Positions 1 to 6,151 of a stretch of DNA of 7,388 nt are shown here, piece after piece. How positions within the stretch are numbered: position 1 is the stretch's first letter; each line of letters starts with the position of its first letter. The stretch is from JAUVUV01 sp964548275 (GTDB taxonomy: Bacteria > Gemmatimonadota > Glassbacteria > GWA2-58-10): the NCBI GenBank assembly GCA_964548275.1, contig CAZJQI010000089.1, positions 1 through 7,388 of the forward strand, written 5' to 3'. Under the pieces are notes generated by a model. That model saw only the letters and a program-made list of their open reading frames with translations. It was not told the origin of the DNA and did no database searches. The position numbers were made by a program, and so were the translations under genes.

Positions 1-4
1 GCAT

Positions 5-45
5 TAAAAGTCCCCTCTATCAAGAGGGGATACAGGGGTGTGTTA
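5..45. repeat. Probable dispersed palindromic repeat element
   Basis: The segment is built of a perfect 8-bp inverted repeat, TCCCCTCT/AGAGGGGA with a 4-nt loop (11-30), flanked by TAAAAG on the left and ATACAGGGGTGTGTTA on the right. The AGGGG string occurs in the right stem arm (25-29 region) and again as CAGGGG (33-38). From memory, this layout resembles short intergenic repeats that occur in many copies in Bacteroidota and related genomes. Only one copy is present here, so repetition cannot be shown from this window. Confidence 0.45.
7..30 (-). terminator. Candidate rho-independent terminator of the minus-strand operon
   Basis: Read on the minus strand, TCCCCTCT-TGAT-AGAGGGGA forms a perfect 8-bp hairpin with five G-C pairs per arm, followed by CTTTTAA. 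The T tract is short, and the site is about 200 nt beyond the last ORF. No T tract follows on the plus strand, so if it terminates, it does so for this gene run. It coincides with the repeat element. Confidence 0.45.
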
Positions 46-231
46 GACTTTCAATATTGAATATTCTCAGGAAGATTCTCTAAACTTCCCAACAGAGAAC
101 AATCATCTCTTTATCAGGATTTTTCAAAGGTCTCGGATAGATTAATACTTAAAGTTGCGATTTTAAAAATATTCTTATTGAACCAGCAACATAACAAGCT
201 TAAGCTTTCAATTCGCTGCTAAACATTGAGT
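46..231. other. Gene-free AT-rich tail of the cluster
   Basis: No convincing gene is seen on either strand. The stretch has two small perfect palindromes, TTCAATATTGAA (50-61) and AAGCTTAAGCTT (196-207). Neither has a GC-rich stem with a T tract, so neither is a convincing terminator. The composition drop relative to the coding part marks the end of the minus-strand gene run. Confidence 0.55.
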
Positions 232-369
232 TCAGCTTCCCTTCAGCCTTTCCGCCAGCCACCTGATCATCCGCCTGTCCCTTTCGGTGGTGAAACTGCC
301 CGGGTGGTCCACGTACGGATCGAAAACAACCGTTACCAGAATTATCAGGCGACTGATAAAACGGGTCAT
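232..369 (-). CDS. Hypothetical small protein, 45 aa, downstream of the deacetylase
   Basis: A short open frame, ATG at 369 to TGA at 232-234, encodes 45 residues. It begins 25 nt after the deacetylase stop on the same strand, behind a GGAGG with 6-nt spacing. The N-terminus is basic and hydrophobic (MTRFISRLIILVTVVF, 1-16). The middle FDPYVDHPGSFTTERD (16-31) is polar, and the C-terminal third (RRMIRWLAERLKG) is rich in arginine and could form an amphipathic helix. Codon choice (CTG, ACC, GGC, AGG, GAC) looks like that of its neighbours. I do not recognise the family. The hydrophobic stretch (about 9 residues) is short for a membrane helix. It may be a real small partner protein, the broken tail of a larger gene, or a chance ORF; as the last ORF before the AT-rich end it would close the operon. 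The neat ribosome binding site and tight spacing favour a real gene. Confidence 0.5.
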   Translation of the reverse strand: MTRFISRLIILVTVVFDPYVDHPGSFTTERDRRMIRWLAERLKGS

Positions 370-375
370 GAACAG

Positions 376-380
376 CCTCC
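376..380 (-). promoter_or_regulatory. Ribosome binding site of the 45-codon small ORF
   Basis: GGAGG on the minus strand sits 6 nt before the ATG at 369 and just after the deacetylase stop codon. It is the main evidence that the short ORF is translated. Confidence 0.6.
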
Positions 381-394
381 AGGAAAGAGCTTGT

Positions 395-1255
395 TTAACG
401 ATTCCAGCCCAGTCGTTTTCTTTCCGAGCGCACGTGTGCCATCACTATATCGAACCGTTCTGTCCAGTACCTGTCTCGATTGGCACTGAGATAGGCGAGC
501 AATTCCTTGTGAGCCTGGCGGGAGACATTCAGGTTGTGGCCGCCACCCACACCATGAAACATAAACACCGCCATTGTACCATATTCAGCGGCCCTGTTCA
601 CGTAATCGATCATTTCCCGTCCTGATACCTCCTTGGCCGACCAACTGGGAACCAGATGGATATCTACATCGCGCATGTCCAAAGGGATCTCGCCGCCTCC
701 ACGAGCTGCGGTAAAGAGGTGCCGGAGTGCGTCCACGAAAGATTCACCGCCGGCCTCGTAGTCTGAACAGGTATAGGCATATGTTCGCTCGTGTTTGCCG
801 TCCACTGCTTCGAGCAGAGTGTTCATTACATAGAGTTCGGCAATGATTTGCTGCAGGGTGTAATTTTCAAGCGCATATTCAGGGCTGACCCATTCAAATA
901 CCCTGCCGTCCGGTCGATTGCGGATACAGGGATGAAAGAGAGAATGGTTGCCCAGTTCGTGTCCCCTTATTACGAGCTCGCGCCAGTCATTCATCCTCTC
1001 GGCTAATGAACGCGAATGGCCGGGAACGTAGAACGTCCCTCGAAAGTTTTCCGTCTCCAGATCAGGGGCGACAATATCCAGGTGGCCGTCTATTCCGTCA
1101 TCATATGTCAGGCAGACCGCAGCCCGCGCCCCATTGGGCCACTGGAAAGAGCTGCCGCTTCCAGGCGCAGGGCTTTTCGTCTCGGAAGAGGAGCAGGCAG
1201 TCCACAGCAGACATGCCAGGCAAACAGCCGACAAGAGGATTCCTGCTTTCATCAT
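395..1255 (-). CDS. Exported polysaccharide deacetylase (NodB/CE4-type), probable lipoprotein
   Basis: Metal-dependent deacetylase of the NodB-homology fold, expected to remove acetyl groups from a polysaccharide outside the cytoplasm. It has 286 residues from the first of two tandem ATGs. Residues 1-20 form a hydrophobic signal ending LLWTAC; C21 followed by SSS fits a lipoprotein, although tryptophan at the -3 position is atypical for a lipobox, so ordinary secretion is possible. Motif 1 is LTYDDG (49-54: D52 as base, D53 as metal ligand), motif 2 is HSLFHP (104-109, metal ligands H104 and H108), and the late histidine motif is FHGVGGG (233-239). AYTCSDYEAGG (160-170) and AARGGG (183-188) stand where motifs 3 and 4 are expected, but lack the usual RPPYG-like form, pointing to a divergent subfamily. 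It begins 28 nt after the oxidoreductase stop, so co-translation is likely. The natural substrate (xylan, algal glycan, amino sugar polymer) is not determinable here. Confidence 0.88.
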   Translation of the reverse strand: MMKAGILLSAVCLACLLWTACSSSETKSPAPGSGSSFQWPNGARAAVCLTYDDGIDGHLDIVAPDLETENFRGTFYVPGHSRSLAERMNDWRELVIRGHELGNHSLFHPCIRNRPDGRVFEWVSPEYALENYTLQQIIAELYVMNTLLEAVDGKHERTYAYTCSDYEAGGESFVDALRHLFTAARGGGEIPLDMRDVDIHLVPSWSAKEVSGREMIDYVNRAAEYGTMAVFMFHGVGGGHNLNVSRQAHKELLAYLSANRDRYWTERFDIVMAHVRSERKRLGWNR

Positions 1256-1260
1256 AGTTA

Positions 1261-1265
1261 TCCTC
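1261..1265 (-). promoter_or_regulatory. Ribosome binding site deciding the deacetylase start
   Basis: GAGGA on the minus strand lies 5 nt before the first and 8 nt before the second of two consecutive ATG codons (1255 and 1252). It supports starting here rather than at the far-upstream ATG at 1516, which lies inside the oxidoreductase gene in another frame. Confidence 0.7.
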
Positions 1266-1283
1266 GATAGCATTGGAAAGGTT

Positions 1284-2645
1284 TCAGATCTCCACCTTTT
1301 TGGCTTTCGGATTCCAGCGAACGACCTTGCCGCTCTTGCAGGAAATATTGACCATGTGGGCCACATTGACCGCATTGACTCCGAACCTGATATCCTCGAT
1401 AACATCCGAGCCCGTGCGCACTGCATCGTAGAAGTTACGAAGGTGGGCCACATCGGAGTTGTCTCCGCCCTCGGCCTGGTAATGCATTGGTTCAGCGGTT
1501 TGGGGAGGGGAGCCAACCAGCGGGCTTTGATTTTCGTCCAGATTCATGATTCGGATATACTGCTTGACTGTTTCCGTGGCCCAGCTATTGGTTGCATAGC
1601 GGAAATTTTCCCTTGGCGGCTCGTCGTAGTATTTCATCCATGACCCGTTGTATTCCAGGGTACCCTTGGTGCCGTAGACAACCAGCATCGGTTCCGGGTG
1701 GGCGTTGTTCACCGTGGTGGTGAGCTTGAGCACGAACCCTTGCGGGTAAGACACCAGGGCTGTAATCTGATCAGGCACCTCCCGGTAATTTTTCCAGTAG
1801 TAGATATCCGCTAAACCCACTGCTGATTCAGGCTCGCTGACACCCATCATGTGGTGGGTTGCCGAAATCATGTGGACAAAAAGGTCGGTTGTCAGCCCGC
1901 CTGAATAATCCCAGAACAGCCGCCACTGGAAAAAACGCTTGGGGTCGAACTCGCGCCAGGTGGCATCCCCGATAAAGCGTTTCCAGTCGATAGTTTCGAG
2001 CGCGGCGTCCGGGGGGATCGGATAGTAGCAGGCGGCCAGGCTGCTGTATTTGAGCATTTTTCCCTCGATCATCGTGATCTTGCCCAGTTTGCCTGACTGG
2101 ATGAGCGCCCTGGCTTTGTTCATGCAGCCGGCTGAAAGAGTCTGGCTTCCAACCTGCACAACTTTTTTGCTCTTATCAACAGCGCGGATCATCTCTTCAC
2201 CTTCCTCGAGCTTGTGAGTCAGGGGCTTTTCCATGTAAACATGCTTGCCAGCCTCAAGGCAGTCGAGAAGGGTTTTCTTATGCTGATGATCCGGAACCGC
2301 AACGACCACTGCGTCGATATCCGGACGGGAGAGTATCTTTTCGTATTCACCCGTGGTTTCGATTTTGTTGTCGGTGAGTTCGAGTGAACGCTCCAGGTGG
2401 CCGGTGTACAGATCGCAGGCCGCTACGGTCTCGATGCCGTAAATCTCGCGGCTTGCCTGGAGAAGTTCGGTGCCGCGGACACCCACACCGATAAAGCCTA
2501 CGTTGAGCTTGGGCGGTGGAGGCACTGCGGCGTTGTTCAGCTGGGCCCGTGTTTTTTTGATCCCGGCAACTGCACCGGCTGCCGAGGCGAAAAGAGTGGT
2601 CTTACCGATAAATTGCCTGCGGGATAGAAAGTCTTTCTCTTGCAT
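1284..2645 (-). CDS. Tat-exported Gfo/Idh/MocA family oxidoreductase
   Basis: NAD(P)-dependent sugar or polyol dehydrogenase-type protein of 453 residues. The N-terminus is a twin-arginine signal: SRRQFIGKT (8-16, RR at 9-10), a small hydrophobic region, and a possible cut after TRA (32-34). It is therefore predicted to be exported already folded with its cofactor. The Rossmann domain holds the glycine motif GFIGVGVRG (50-58), an acidic ribose-binding segment AACD (75-78), AVPDHQH (116-122) and the family EKP motif (139-141), whose K140 normally helps catalysis. The C-terminal alpha/beta domain includes WDYSGGLTTD (245-254) and histidines H258, H264 and H265, near the usual substrate site. 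A PPPP linker at 42-45 separates signal and fold. It lies between a fucosidase and a deacetylase, which suggests a glycan substrate, but the reaction is unknown. Some exported relatives (GH109) are NAD-dependent glycosidases; the intact EKP motif argues for the ordinary dehydrogenase type without proving it. Confidence 0.92.
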   Translation of the reverse strand: MQEKDFLSRRQFIGKTTLFASAAGAVAGIKKTRAQLNNAAVPPPPKLNVGFIGVGVRGTELLQASREIYGIETVAACDLYTGHLERSLELTDNKIETTGEYEKILSRPDIDAVVVAVPDHQHKKTLLDCLEAGKHVYMEKPLTHKLEEGEEMIRAVDKSKKVVQVGSQTLSAGCMNKARALIQSGKLGKITMIEGKMLKYSSLAACYYPIPPDAALETIDWKRFIGDATWREFDPKRFFQWRLFWDYSGGLTTDLFVHMISATHHMMGVSEPESAVGLADIYYWKNYREVPDQITALVSYPQGFVLKLTTTVNNAHPEPMLVVYGTKGTLEYNGSWMKYYDEPPRENFRYATNSWATETVKQYIRIMNLDENQSPLVGSPPQTAEPMHYQAEGGDNSDVAHLRNFYDAVRTGSDVIEDIRFGVNAVNVAHMVNISCKSGKVVRWNPKAKKVEI

Positions 2646-2650
2646 GGCCG

Positions 2651-2658
2651 CCCTCCTT
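2651..2658 (-). promoter_or_regulatory. Strong ribosome binding site of the oxidoreductase gene
   Basis: AAGGAGGG on the minus strand lies 5 nt before the ATG at 2645. It is the strongest Shine-Dalgarno sequence in the window and fixes the start, which places the Tat twin arginine at residues 9-10. The rest of the 63-nt gap to the fucosidase is AT-rich without a clear hairpin or promoter. Confidence 0.8.
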
Positions 2659-2708
2659 AACGAGTAGTCTGAGGTATGGAAAATAAAAATATATTGTTGA
2701 AAACAAAA

Positions 2709-4016
2709 CTATTCCAGTTTGAGCTCGATAATCGTATCAAAGGAGTCTGGTCTTTGCTCAGGAACTTTTACCAGTGTGCCGTATGGTGAACTCCGGTATT
2801 CAACCGGGGTGCCGTCCAGAAAAGCGGCGGAGAGGACCGCTTTGCCGATATCAGGCAGGATGATAACCCTGTCAGGAACCAGCACGTGAATGAACACCCG
2901 ATCGCCTTTTTGCGTGGAAACGCCCCAGCTCTGCGGCGGGAACGGTCCGCCGCGTGTACCGTAGATAGTTTCACCATACTTACTCAGCCATTTGCCCATT
3001 GCGGCAAGACGCCTTTTCTGGGCTTCCTGGATCGTGCCGTCCGGTTTGGGCCCGACATTCAGCAGGAAATTCGCATTGCTGCCCGCTGCTCTGACCAGAT
3101 AGTGCACAAGCTGTTCTGTTGACTTGAACCACCTGTCGTGCCTGTTATAGCCCCAGGAATTGTTGATCGTCTCGCAGGTTTCAAGAGGCAGCTCGGAAAT
3201 CACACCCTTCTTGCTGAACGGGTCTTTGCCCGGCAGGCCCTTTTCGAACATCTGGAAATCCTCGCCGGGAAAAGGTTTCGTGTGGTGGTTGCTGCCGATC
3301 AAGGCCTGCGGCTGGAGTTCATGGATCAGGCGGTAGGTTTTTCCAAGCCGCCAGTCCGCCTCAGGATTCTCCCACATCCCGTCGAACCAGATTCCACCTA
3401 TCCGGCCGTAGTTCGCGCAGAGCTCTCGAAGTTGCGAATCCATGTAATCAAGGTAGGCATACCAGTTCCCACTCTCCGGGCGGCCGTGCGCGTGACTGCT
3501 TCCACGGGGATAGTAATCCGGGTGATGCCAGTCCAGTTGGGAGTAGTAGAAAAACAATTTCAGCCCGTGACGCCGGCAGGAGGCGGCCAGCGCTTTGAGC
3601 ACATCCTTGCCGTAGGGGGTTTTGTTTACTATGTCATAGTCGCTGACCTTGCTGTGGAACATCGCGAAACCGTCGTGGTGCTTGCTCGTGATAGTGATAT
3701 AGCGAATCCCGGCATTTTTAGCCATGCGGCACCATCGGTCGGGATCGAATTTGACCGGATTGAACTGCGGCGGCAGTTTCTCGTATTCCGGTATTGGAAT
3801 AAGTTCCTGGTTCATCACCCATTCGCCCCTGCCCGGCAGGCTGTAAACGCCCCAGTGGATGAACAGGCCGAATCTGGCGTCCTGGAACCACTCGCGGGCC
3901 TCAAGATTTTCAGGGGCAGGGGTATAGCTTACATCGCCCTGGTTTATTTGATTGGCTAAACTTGCCGAGAAAAAGAGGCAAGCGGCCGGAACCAGTAACT
4001 TGATAAACTTCTGCAC
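2709..4016 (-). CDS. Secreted GH29 alpha-L-fucosidase
   Basis: Retaining exo-enzyme that removes terminal alpha-linked L-fucose from glycans. It has 435 residues, within the normal bacterial GH29 range, and begins with GTG. Residues 1-21 form a Sec signal peptide (lysines at 3 and 6, hydrophobic core LLVPAACLFF, likely cut after SLA before N22), so it should act in the periplasm or outside. The catalytic barrel covers about 38-355: FGLFIHWG (49-56), KHHDGF (112-117), the nucleophile D212 in IWFDG, ETCETINNSWGY (279-290) and LLNVGPKPDG (318-327). The acid/base is poorly conserved in the family; E258 or one of the glutamates near 279-282 are candidates, and I cannot choose. A short C-terminal beta domain follows (about 365-435). 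It is the first gene after the AT-rich spacer and is followed after 63 nt by the Tat-exported oxidoreductase. Linkage specificity cannot be read from sequence. Confidence 0.95.
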   Translation of the reverse strand: MQKFIKLLVPAACLFFSASLANQINQGDVSYTPAPENLEAREWFQDARFGLFIHWGVYSLPGRGEWVMNQELIPIPEYEKLPPQFNPVKFDPDRWCRMAKNAGIRYITITSKHHDGFAMFHSKVSDYDIVNKTPYGKDVLKALAASCRRHGLKLFFYYSQLDWHHPDYYPRGSSHAHGRPESGNWYAYLDYMDSQLRELCANYGRIGGIWFDGMWENPEADWRLGKTYRLIHELQPQALIGSNHHTKPFPGEDFQMFEKGLPGKDPFSKKGVISELPLETCETINNSWGYNRHDRWFKSTEQLVHYLVRAAGSNANFLLNVGPKPDGTIQEAQKRRLAAMGKWLSKYGETIYGTRGGPFPPQSWGVSTQKGDRVFIHVLVPDRVIILPDIGKAVLSAAFLDGTPVEYRSSPYGTLVKVPEQRPDSFDTIIELKLE

Positions 4017-4101
4017 GGTAGGCTCCAGAAGGATTAAAAAAGTTTTGCATAGTTATTTAATTGTTTTGAATATAATAATATATTATATTATACTTAAAGT
4101 A
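4017..4101. other. AT-rich intergenic spacer between the GH42-like and fucosidase genes
   Basis: This 85-nt spacer is the longest between genes in the run and strikingly AT-rich, with overlapping TATAA-type repeats and the short palindrome ATAATATATTAT around 4075-4090. A weak hairpin (ATACT/AGTAT with a 3-nt loop, 4090-4102) sits at the GH42 stop but has no GC-rich stem, so I do not call it a terminator. It holds the promoter candidate on its right side and the fucosidase ribosome binding site on its left. Confidence 0.6.
4023..4026 (-). promoter_or_regulatory. Ribosome binding site deciding the GTG start of the fucosidase
   Basis: GGAG on the minus strand lies 6 nt before the GTG at 4016. 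This supports GTG as the start. The signal peptide begins right after it, and the next in-frame ATG (residue 68) falls beyond the conserved HWG motif. Confidence 0.7.
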
Positions 4102-4115
4102 TTACTCGAAGTGAA
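4087..4115 (-). promoter_or_regulatory. Candidate sigma70-type promoter for the fucosidase and downstream genes
   Basis: On the minus strand, TTCACT (4110-4115, four of six matches to TTGACA) and a perfect TATAAT (4087-4092) are separated by 17 bp. The -35 element lies inside the last codons of the GH42-like gene and the -10 just after its stop. Transcription would start near 4080, leaving about 60 nt of leader before the GTG start at 4016. A second TATAAT at 4082-4087 has only a poor -35. The surrounding stretch is extremely AT-rich, so a chance TATAAT is quite likely. If the phylum uses a Bacteroidota-type sigma factor, this model would not apply. Confidence 0.45.
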
Positions 4116-6114
4116 ATCCTGCAATATCCCGCCCCGGGATTACCGCCTCCAGAACGCTTGCGCCATCTTGAGTTTCGCAGTTGAAATCCATTCCATCCCA
4201 CAGCGAGCGGCAGGGCGAATCAGTGTTCACTCGCACCCGTATGCGCCGTTTTTCGTGAGCGTAGTTGCACACTCCCACCAGCACGCCCTTGCCGTGAGTG
4301 ATCGCGACATCCACATCCTGCTGGGCTGCCAGCACCTCGCACGACTTATCCACAGCCTCGGACAGGAAACTGTCTACCAGCTTCTTCATACAGGCATTGG
4401 AAATATCATGGCCGAAAAAGGTTGGAAGATAAAGCGTGCTGTCTGTCAGTGCGCAGACTGGATCGCCAGGAGAGGTTTGACCCTTCGAAGTGGCGGAGAT
4501 CAGTTCAATAACGCTGAACCGGTTTGCTATCATCACTTTTTGATCAGCGTAAGGGGAGAGGAAATCCAGTTCCCGAAAGCCGAACAGATCGTGCAGCTCG
4601 CCGGGGGCACGCTCGTAGGCGAAGCCGTTTTCGTCTATCACTGCAAAGCGCCCGTCCGCGATCACCCTGCCGCCGCTGGAGATAAAGGTACGGAGGCGCG
4701 CTGCGTCCTGCCGGCTGAGCATGGCCAGCGCCGGAGCTGCCAGCACGCGCAGGTGATCAGTATGGGCCTTGTCGAGATCCTCGGCCTTGATTATCAACGG
4801 CCTGATCCCGCGGCTGAACAGATAGCTGTACCACCCGGCAAATGAATCCCGGTAAAAGCCGCTTTTCTCCTCCGGCAGGGTAAGGTCAGTGAAACTGTCG
4901 CATTCAGGGCTGTAGAGCAGCGCCACTGCTGAATCGTAAACCCTGCGCCTGCCAAACAGCTCCGGGTTGGCGTTAATCACCCTGGATACCTCAGCCGCCT
5001 GGGCCGAGCGTTCATTCGGCGTGCCGTCCCGGGATGTCATCCCGCGCCCGGTTACCTGGAACCCGCGGGTGAACGGTTTCCACTTCCAGTAGACCAGAGC
5101 CTGGATTCCGTACATGAATGCCTGCCAGGTCCAGAGCTTTATTTCATCGAATACGGATGAATTCTGCCCCAGCATTGTCTGGTTGTGGGTCTGAAGTTCG
5201 GAAACCATCACAGGTGTCTCCGGCGAGGCGCAAACCCCGCTGTTATAAATCTGGCTTATGGCACAGGGATCGCTGGCGATATGCACATCCCAGCTTTGCG
5301 GGTACACGCTCAGGCCGAAAATATCCACCACAGAGGATACTTTCCAATCGTCATTGGCAAGCAGCATGTTTTCAAAGCAGGTCATGGAACAGGAACTGTC
5401 CGCGATCACCGGGTGGTCCGGATCCACCGAGCGCACCACATCGCCCCATTTCTTTACCAGAGTTTGTATCGTATCCGAGCGGAAATCCTGGAAATCGAGC
5501 TGAGGCCGCAGGGAAGACCAGCGCGAATAATCGTAATCAAAGTTGTCAAGGCGGATCTGGCTGAAATCGGTGTAAAAACGCCCCCAGACTCTGTTTAATT
5601 CGCGGATGTCTGTGTATTTCTTTTTCAGCCAGTGTTGGAAAGCTTTCCTGGTGTACTTGTCTGTAGAGCGGAAATTCACCTCGTTGAAAAGGTCGTAGCC
5701 GAACAGGGCGGGGTGGTCCTTGAAATGAGAGGCAATCGCCAGGATATAGTCCGTGATGATTTTATCCACTTCAGGATGAAGATAGTTAGCCCAGTGTTTG
5801 CCTGTGTCGTTCTCGCTCCTGTATTCGTGCTTGAAAAGGTAATCCGGCATGAACTGGAACGCAGGGTTCTGCCCCTCCAGCTCCAGGATCGCCTTGATTC
5901 CGAGACTGTGGCAGAGATCCATCACCCGGTCGATAGAATCAAAGGCAATCGAGACCCTGTCAGGCGAGTCCCAGCGGCTGACAGGCGGCCAGAGCACCAC
6001 GAGTCTAAGACCCGTTTTCGCTATGTTTTCCAGGTCGCGCCTCTGCTGCTTAGGGGAAACCCCCTGTTCGATCAGATACACCGTGCCGAGCAGGGGCTGG
6101 TCGAGCTTATTCAT
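4102..6114 (-). CDS. GH42-like beta-galactosidase family protein, cytoplasmic
   Basis: Retaining glycoside hydrolase of clan GH-A, best matched to family 42 (beta-galactosidase, with beta-D-fucosidase and alpha-L-arabinopyranosidase activities known in the family). It has 670 residues, the usual GH42 length. An N-terminal TIM barrel spans about 8-385. The proposed acid/base is E145 in DLFNEVNF, with the preceding asparagine N144 as expected for the clan, and the proposed nucleophile is E306 in MVSELQ. Aromatic subsite residues follow in YWKWKPF (342-348), then the SRDGTPNE segment (361-368) typical of the barrel end. A trimerisation (glutamine-amidotransferase-like) domain is likely at about 393-590, and a small beta domain ends at IAGFHFE. 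There is no signal peptide, so it should act in the cytoplasm on imported oligosaccharides. Start ATG at 6114 has AAGGAG (6123-6128) 8 nt upstream. The barrel N-terminus is diverged and the Cys zinc cluster of some GH42 enzymes is not evident, so substrate is open. Confidence 0.85.
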   Translation of the reverse strand: MNKLDQPLLGTVYLIEQGVSPKQQRRDLENIAKTGLRLVVLWPPVSRWDSPDRVSIAFDSIDRVMDLCHSLGIKAILELEGQNPAFQFMPDYLFKHEYRSENDTGKHWANYLHPEVDKIITDYILAIASHFKDHPALFGYDLFNEVNFRSTDKYTRKAFQHWLKKKYTDIRELNRVWGRFYTDFSQIRLDNFDYDYSRWSSLRPQLDFQDFRSDTIQTLVKKWGDVVRSVDPDHPVIADSSCSMTCFENMLLANDDWKVSSVVDIFGLSVYPQSWDVHIASDPCAISQIYNSGVCASPETPVMVSELQTHNQTMLGQNSSVFDEIKLWTWQAFMYGIQALVYWKWKPFTRGFQVTGRGMTSRDGTPNERSAQAAEVSRVINANPELFGRRRVYDSAVALLYSPECDSFTDLTLPEEKSGFYRDSFAGWYSYLFSRGIRPLIIKAEDLDKAHTDHLRVLAAPALAMLSRQDAARLRTFISSGGRVIADGRFAVIDENGFAYERAPGELHDLFGFRELDFLSPYADQKVMIANRFSVIELISATSKGQTSPGDPVCALTDSTLYLPTFFGHDISNACMKKLVDSFLSEAVDKSCEVLAAQQDVDVAITHGKGVLVGVCNYAHEKRRIRVRVNTDSPCRSLWDGMDFNCETQDGASVLEAVIPGRDIAGFHFE

Positions 6115-6151
6115 CTTGCTTGCTCCTTAAGCTCAATGAGAGCGCGGATAA

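Noticed and set aside
196..207. AAGCTTAAGCTT palindrome as an operon terminator
   Set aside because: The stem would be only about four base pairs with a TTAA loop, and no T tract follows on the minus strand.
226..625. Two overlapping plus-strand frames at the left end (226-489 and 287-625)
   Set aside because: They mostly lie opposite the deacetylase and the small minus-strand ORF, lack good ribosome binding sites, and have low-quality, motif-free products.
1256..1516. An 87-codon N-terminal extension of the deacetylase frame, starting with ATG at 1516
   Set aside because: It overlaps the 3' end of the oxidoreductase gene, its product (Met-, Arg-, Pro-rich) looks like an out-of-frame shadow, and a signal peptide plus ribosome binding site begin at 1255.
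1284..2645. GH109 alpha-N-acetylgalactosaminidase as the name of the oxidoreductase
   Set aside because: Tat signal and fold fit, but the intact EKP motif is typical of ordinary Gfo/Idh/MocA dehydrogenases, so the narrower name is not supported.
3138..3959. Plus-strand open frame of 273 codons
   Set aside because: It is fully antisense to the fucosidase, whose catalytic motifs are intact; its product shows no recognisable motif and is explained by GC-biased third positions.
4090..4102. Hairpin after the GH42-like stop as a terminator
   Set aside because: The five-pair AT-rich stem is too weak and has no clean T tract after it; it overlaps the promoter candidate.
3952..4845. Plus-strand open frame of 297 codons crossing the AT-rich spacer
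   Set aside because: It is antisense to the GH42-like gene, shows no domain-like pattern and simply reads through the spacer.
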